Assembly (NCBI GenBank): GCA_033765305.1
Contig: JANRID010000028.1
Coordinates: 40,060-104,059 of the forward strand
Length of the DNA stretch: 64,000 nucleotides
Direction of reading: 5' to 3'
DNA from: RDXT01 sp033765305
GTDB lineage: Bacteria > Bacteroidota > Bacteroidia > J057
A program made the translations under genes and the position numbers. Shown here in pieces: positions 61,657-64,000 of this stretch (its first letter is position 1; every line of letters begins with the position of its first letter). The notes below the pieces were generated by a model, which was given only the letters and a program-made list of their open reading frames with translations, did no database searches and was not told where the DNA came from.

Positions 61657-62124
61657 TCAGGCTGCTGGAGCAGCGGCCAGGGTCATGTAGAGCAGGGCGG
61701 CCAGCAGCAGCACGATGGGAATCAGGTAAAAGGGCAGGAGGGTTTTGCTCACCATCATCTTCCGGATGGAAGGCGCCCCGCTGTTGAAGCGGTGCGGGTT
61801 GAGGTCGTAGAGACCGCTGAGATCGCCGGCGGTGCGCTTGCGGATGACCTCATTGTAGAGGCTGCGGTACTTGCGCTCGGCCTGGAGGAAGAAGCCGTCG
61901 AGGTACCAGAAGGAGGCGATGGGCACCAGCAGCACCAGCAGCAGCAGGGGCTCGGAGAAGAGCTTGCCGCGCTCGAAGGCCGCGATGAAGGAGATGATCC
62001 CTGCCATCCAGGCCTTGACCTGGAAGGAATTGGCAGCCATGCGCTTGATGACATCCTGGATCAGGTCCAGCTCCTTGTGGATGAGATCTTTGTGCTCGCG
62101 GAGGAAGGCAGCGTCGGGAGTCAT
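61657..62124 (-). CDS. Small membrane protein of unknown function
   Basis: 155 residues. An N-terminal helix (REHKDLIHKELDLIQDVIKR) precedes MAANSFQVKAWMAGIISFIA, a second hydrophobic segment (LLLLVLLVPIASFWYLDGFF), a basic cytoplasmic stretch (QAERKYRSLYNEVIRKR) and a final helix (LLPFYLIPIVLLLAALLYM). I recall similar proteins (NSF-x-K-x-W, FWYLDxxFLxxER) in variable genome regions, and the layout recalls small TM effectors of conflict systems, but no family can be assigned. It sits beside the eroded antitoxin-like gene. Confidence 0.7.
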   Translation of the reverse strand: MTPDAAFLREHKDLIHKELDLIQDVIKRMAANSFQVKAWMAGIISFIAAFERGKLFSEPLLLLVLLVPIASFWYLDGFFLQAERKYRSLYNEVIRKRTAGDLSGLYDLNPHRFNSGAPSIRKMMVSKTLLPFYLIPIVLLLAALLYMTLAAAPAA

Positions 62125-62401
62125 GGGAGGGGGATAAATGGCAAACCGGAGAGGTAAAGATACAGAATCTCTGCCGACAGACCAATTTCAAACGGGCGGG
62201 GACTGCCGCAGCAGCCGTTCCCCCCTTGATGCGGATAACCCACGTCTCCTATTTCTTGTCTGGAAATTCCCAACCTCCACGCAGCCAGCACAATCACCAG
62301 TCTTTCATTACATCCCCTCCCGCGAATGACAAAAGTCCTGCATTTGCATATGAAAAACCCTGTATATTCATCCTGAATTTCACCCCCTTGTCCCCGATTG
62401 T

Positions 62402-63565
62402 ATGCGCCTTGCCTGCAAATACTTTGTCCTGCTGTGCGGTATCCTGCTCAGCATCACATCTTTATTCGCGCAGCCAGATTTTTCCTATGAGCCCGGCGCC
62501 TGGACGGACCTGGACGGACAGGTGCATGAAGGCCTGATCCTCAACCTCCGCTGGGCTGATATTCCAGCCCGTATTTCCTTCAGGACATCGCGCGATGCCG
62601 ATGTGCAGACGATCGAAGCCGCCGGCATCGCAGCCCTGCGCATTGGCGAGGCCCTGCGCTACGAGCGCCATGCCGTGCAGATCGATATTCCCATCGAGAC
62701 GCGCGGCCGCGTGAGCACGACCCGCAATCCCGAATGGCAGTCCGACACCCTGCTGCTGCGCGTGCTGGCCGAGGGGTCGGCTTCGCTCTACGTTTATCAG
62801 CAGGCCGATCTGGTGCGCTACTTCATCCGCACCGGCGACGGGCCGCTGGAGCAGCTGATCTACAAGCGCTACATCACCCCGGACAATCTGATCAAGGAAA
62901 ACCAGGCCTTTGCGGGCCAGCTTCAGATCAAGCTGGCCTGCGAGGGTGCCCTGCCGAATGACGGCAGCCTCCGTTACACTAGCCGCTACCTGAAATCGGT
63001 TTTTCAATCCTACTACGCCTGCCAGGGCGAAGCCGCCCGGGTCTATTCCAGCCGGCACGGCAGTCTGCATGTGCACCTCGTCCCAGCCCTGCGCGTCTCG
63101 GAAATCGCCTTCAGCAGCGAAATCGGCCGGAAATACCTCCCGACCCTCGGCGTGGATGCGGAATTTCTGCTGCCGGTGTGGCGCCGCCGCCTGGCGCTGC
63201 ATACGGAACCATCTTACCGCAGCTTTAACGGAAGCACCAGCGGAGGCGTCGTGATCCGCTATCGGGCCGTGGACTTTGTATATGGCCTGCGCCTGTATCC
63301 CCTCAGCCGCCCCGGAAGCCGGTTTCACCCGTATGTGAGCGCCGCACGCCTGATTTCGGCGGCCTCCGCCCGCTCCACCATCCGCTATGGCCAGATTCAG
63401 GAACTGGGGCTGAATCCCGGCGGCGTCTTCTGCTTTTCCGCTGGGCTCCGCTACGGACGCTTCGGCGGCGAAGTCCGCTACTACCAGCAGCAACAGCTGA
63501 GGCTGGGCTTCCAGAGCACCGCGCTCAGCACCGTTTCCATCTCCGCTGCATACCGAATTTTCTGA
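62402..63565 (+). CDS. Outer-membrane beta-barrel-type protein, tandem copy 1
   Basis: 387 residues. Signal peptide MRLACKYFVLLCGILLSITS ending near FAQ. The N-terminal domain (24-180; PDFSYEPGAWTDLDGQVHEG, IDIPIETRGRVSTTRNPEW) is followed by a longer stretch of amphipathic strands (about 215-387) ending in VSISAAYRIF, as outer-membrane barrels do. I do not recognise the family. A near-copy begins 29 bases downstream, sharing more than 60 identical consecutive bases in the N-terminal domain. The 277-base gap before it shows no gene. Confidence 0.78.
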   Translation: MRLACKYFVLLCGILLSITSLFAQPDFSYEPGAWTDLDGQVHEGLILNLRWADIPARISFRTSRDADVQTIEAAGIAALRIGEALRYERHAVQIDIPIETRGRVSTTRNPEWQSDTLLLRVLAEGSASLYVYQQADLVRYFIRTGDGPLEQLIYKRYITPDNLIKENQAFAGQLQIKLACEGALPNDGSLRYTSRYLKSVFQSYYACQGEAARVYSSRHGSLHVHLVPALRVSEIAFSSEIGRKYLPTLGVDAEFLLPVWRRRLALHTEPSYRSFNGSTSGGVVIRYRAVDFVYGLRLYPLSRPGSRFHPYVSAARLISAASARSTIRYGQIQELGLNPGGVFCFSAGLRYGRFGGEVRYYQQQQLRLGFQSTALSTVSISAAYRIF

Positions 63566-63594
63566 ATCCCAAGTCCACCGCAATTCCCCTGACT

Positions 63595-64000
63595 ATGAGA
63601 ATATGTACCCTGCTCTTCGCCTTGTGTCTGCTGACCTTCCGCGCCGCAGCTCAGCCGGACTTCTCCTACGAGCCCGGTGCCTGGACGGACCTGGACGGAC
63701 AGGTGCATGAAGGCCTGATCCTCAACCTCCGCTGGGCTGACAATCCGGCCCAGATTTCGTTCAAGGCTTCCCGCAGCGATGCGCCCCGGACCATCGGCGC
63801 GGCAGAGATCGCGGCCTTCCGCATCGGCGAGTCCATGCGCTACGAGCGCCATGCCGTGCAGATCGACATTCCGGTCGAGATGGTAGGCCGCGTCAGCACG
63901 ACCCGCAATCCCGAATGGAAAGCCGACACCCTGCTGCTGCGGGTCATGGCCGAAGGCTCCGTCTCGCTCTACGCCTACCAGCAGGCCGATCTGGTGCGCT
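63595..64000 (+). CDS. Outer-membrane beta-barrel-type protein, tandem copy 2, truncated by window end
   Basis: The frame opens at the ATG at 63595 and runs to the window end with no stop (135 codons). Signal peptide MRICTLLFALCLLTFRAAAQ is followed by the same domain as copy 1: PDFSYEPGAWTDLDGQVHEG, GLILNLRWADNPAQISFKAS, SMRYERHAVQIDIPVE and VSTTRNPEWKADTLLLRV. Most residues match copy 1 and one DNA block is identical, so the pair arose by recent duplication or has been homogenised. The barrel part lies outside the window. Confidence 0.85.
   Translation, partial: MRICTLLFALCLLTFRAAAQPDFSYEPGAWTDLDGQVHEGLILNLRWADNPAQISFKASRSDAPRTIGAAEIAAFRIGESMRYERHAVQIDIPVEMVGRVSTTRNPEWKADTLLLRVMAEGSVSLYAYQQADLVR

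Overview
The window is GC-rich, densely coded bacterial DNA. Several phylum-specific markers point to Bacteroidota: the gliding and type IX secretion (T9SS) proteins GldH, GldN, PorV and PorU, a giant repeat protein with a CHU_C-type (T9SS type B) C-terminal domain, a RicT/PSP1 protein with a cysteine-rich N-terminus directly upstream of gldH, PepSY-like lipoproteins, and a TAnnTTTG-type promoter. The GC content, the microbial rhodopsin and the keto-carotenoid genes would fit a pigmented aerobic member of Saprospiria or a similar lineage, but genus and species cannot be fixed from this sequence. I see no phage, insertion sequence, CRISPR array or rRNA.

Layout. 0-5.6 kb: truncated TetR regulator, ricT-gldH, a YyaL/DUF255 protein and small proteins. 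5.6-9.3 kb (minus): lipoprotein, aldehyde dehydrogenase, pRiA4b ORF-3-like protein and an SDR without the usual YxxxK. 9.4-15.8 kb: a lone nuoJ, accA, citrate synthase, glutamine-dependent NAD synthetase and a divergent NrtR-like Nudix regulator with a palindrome between the last two. 15.8-20.7 kb (minus): TonB-dependent receptor, LamG-OmpA protein and a microbial rhodopsin whose stop codon overlaps the OmpA start. 21-24.5 kb: small enzymes, lipoproteins and a polyprenyl synthetase. 24.7-30.1 kb: one 1772-residue adhesin-like T9SS client. 30.2-35.1 kb: rfbA, fabH, a lipoprotein, accB and accC with a clear terminator. 35.1-40.7 kb (minus): a stand-alone CHAT-domain protease, PorV and PorU. 40.9-47.8 kb (minus): PepSY-like lipoprotein, ECF sigma factor with a membrane-anchored partner, GldN, an exonuclease and an S41 protease. 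47.9-53.9 kb (plus): small envelope genes, then an ECF sigma factor followed by carotenoid genes (crtB, a small unknown, CrtYcd-type lycopene cyclase, CrtW-type ketolase). 53.9-60.7 kb (minus): small proteins, an unknown three-gene envelope cassette, tRNA-Ala(GGC), a BatD-like and a DUF58 protein, and thyA. 60.7-64 kb is the most accessory-looking part: tandem structured 100-bp repeats, an eroded HTH antitoxin-like gene, an unknown membrane protein and two tandem outer-membrane-type paralogs, the second cut by the window end.

How the genes connect. accA, accB, accC and fabH supply fatty-acid synthesis (accD is not here). PorU and PorV form the sortase/shuttle part of T9SS, which would export and attach the giant CHU_C protein; GldH and GldN belong to the same gliding/secretion machinery. 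The rhodopsin and the carotenoid genes may be linked, because 4-keto carotenoids serve as antenna pigments for some xanthorhodopsins; crtI and the retinal-forming oxygenase are not in the window. The most unusual element is the rhodopsin: it keeps the Schiff-base lysine and the primary carboxylate but has Met at the usual proton-donor position and Asn at the usual helix-B His, a DTM pattern I cannot assign to a described functional class.
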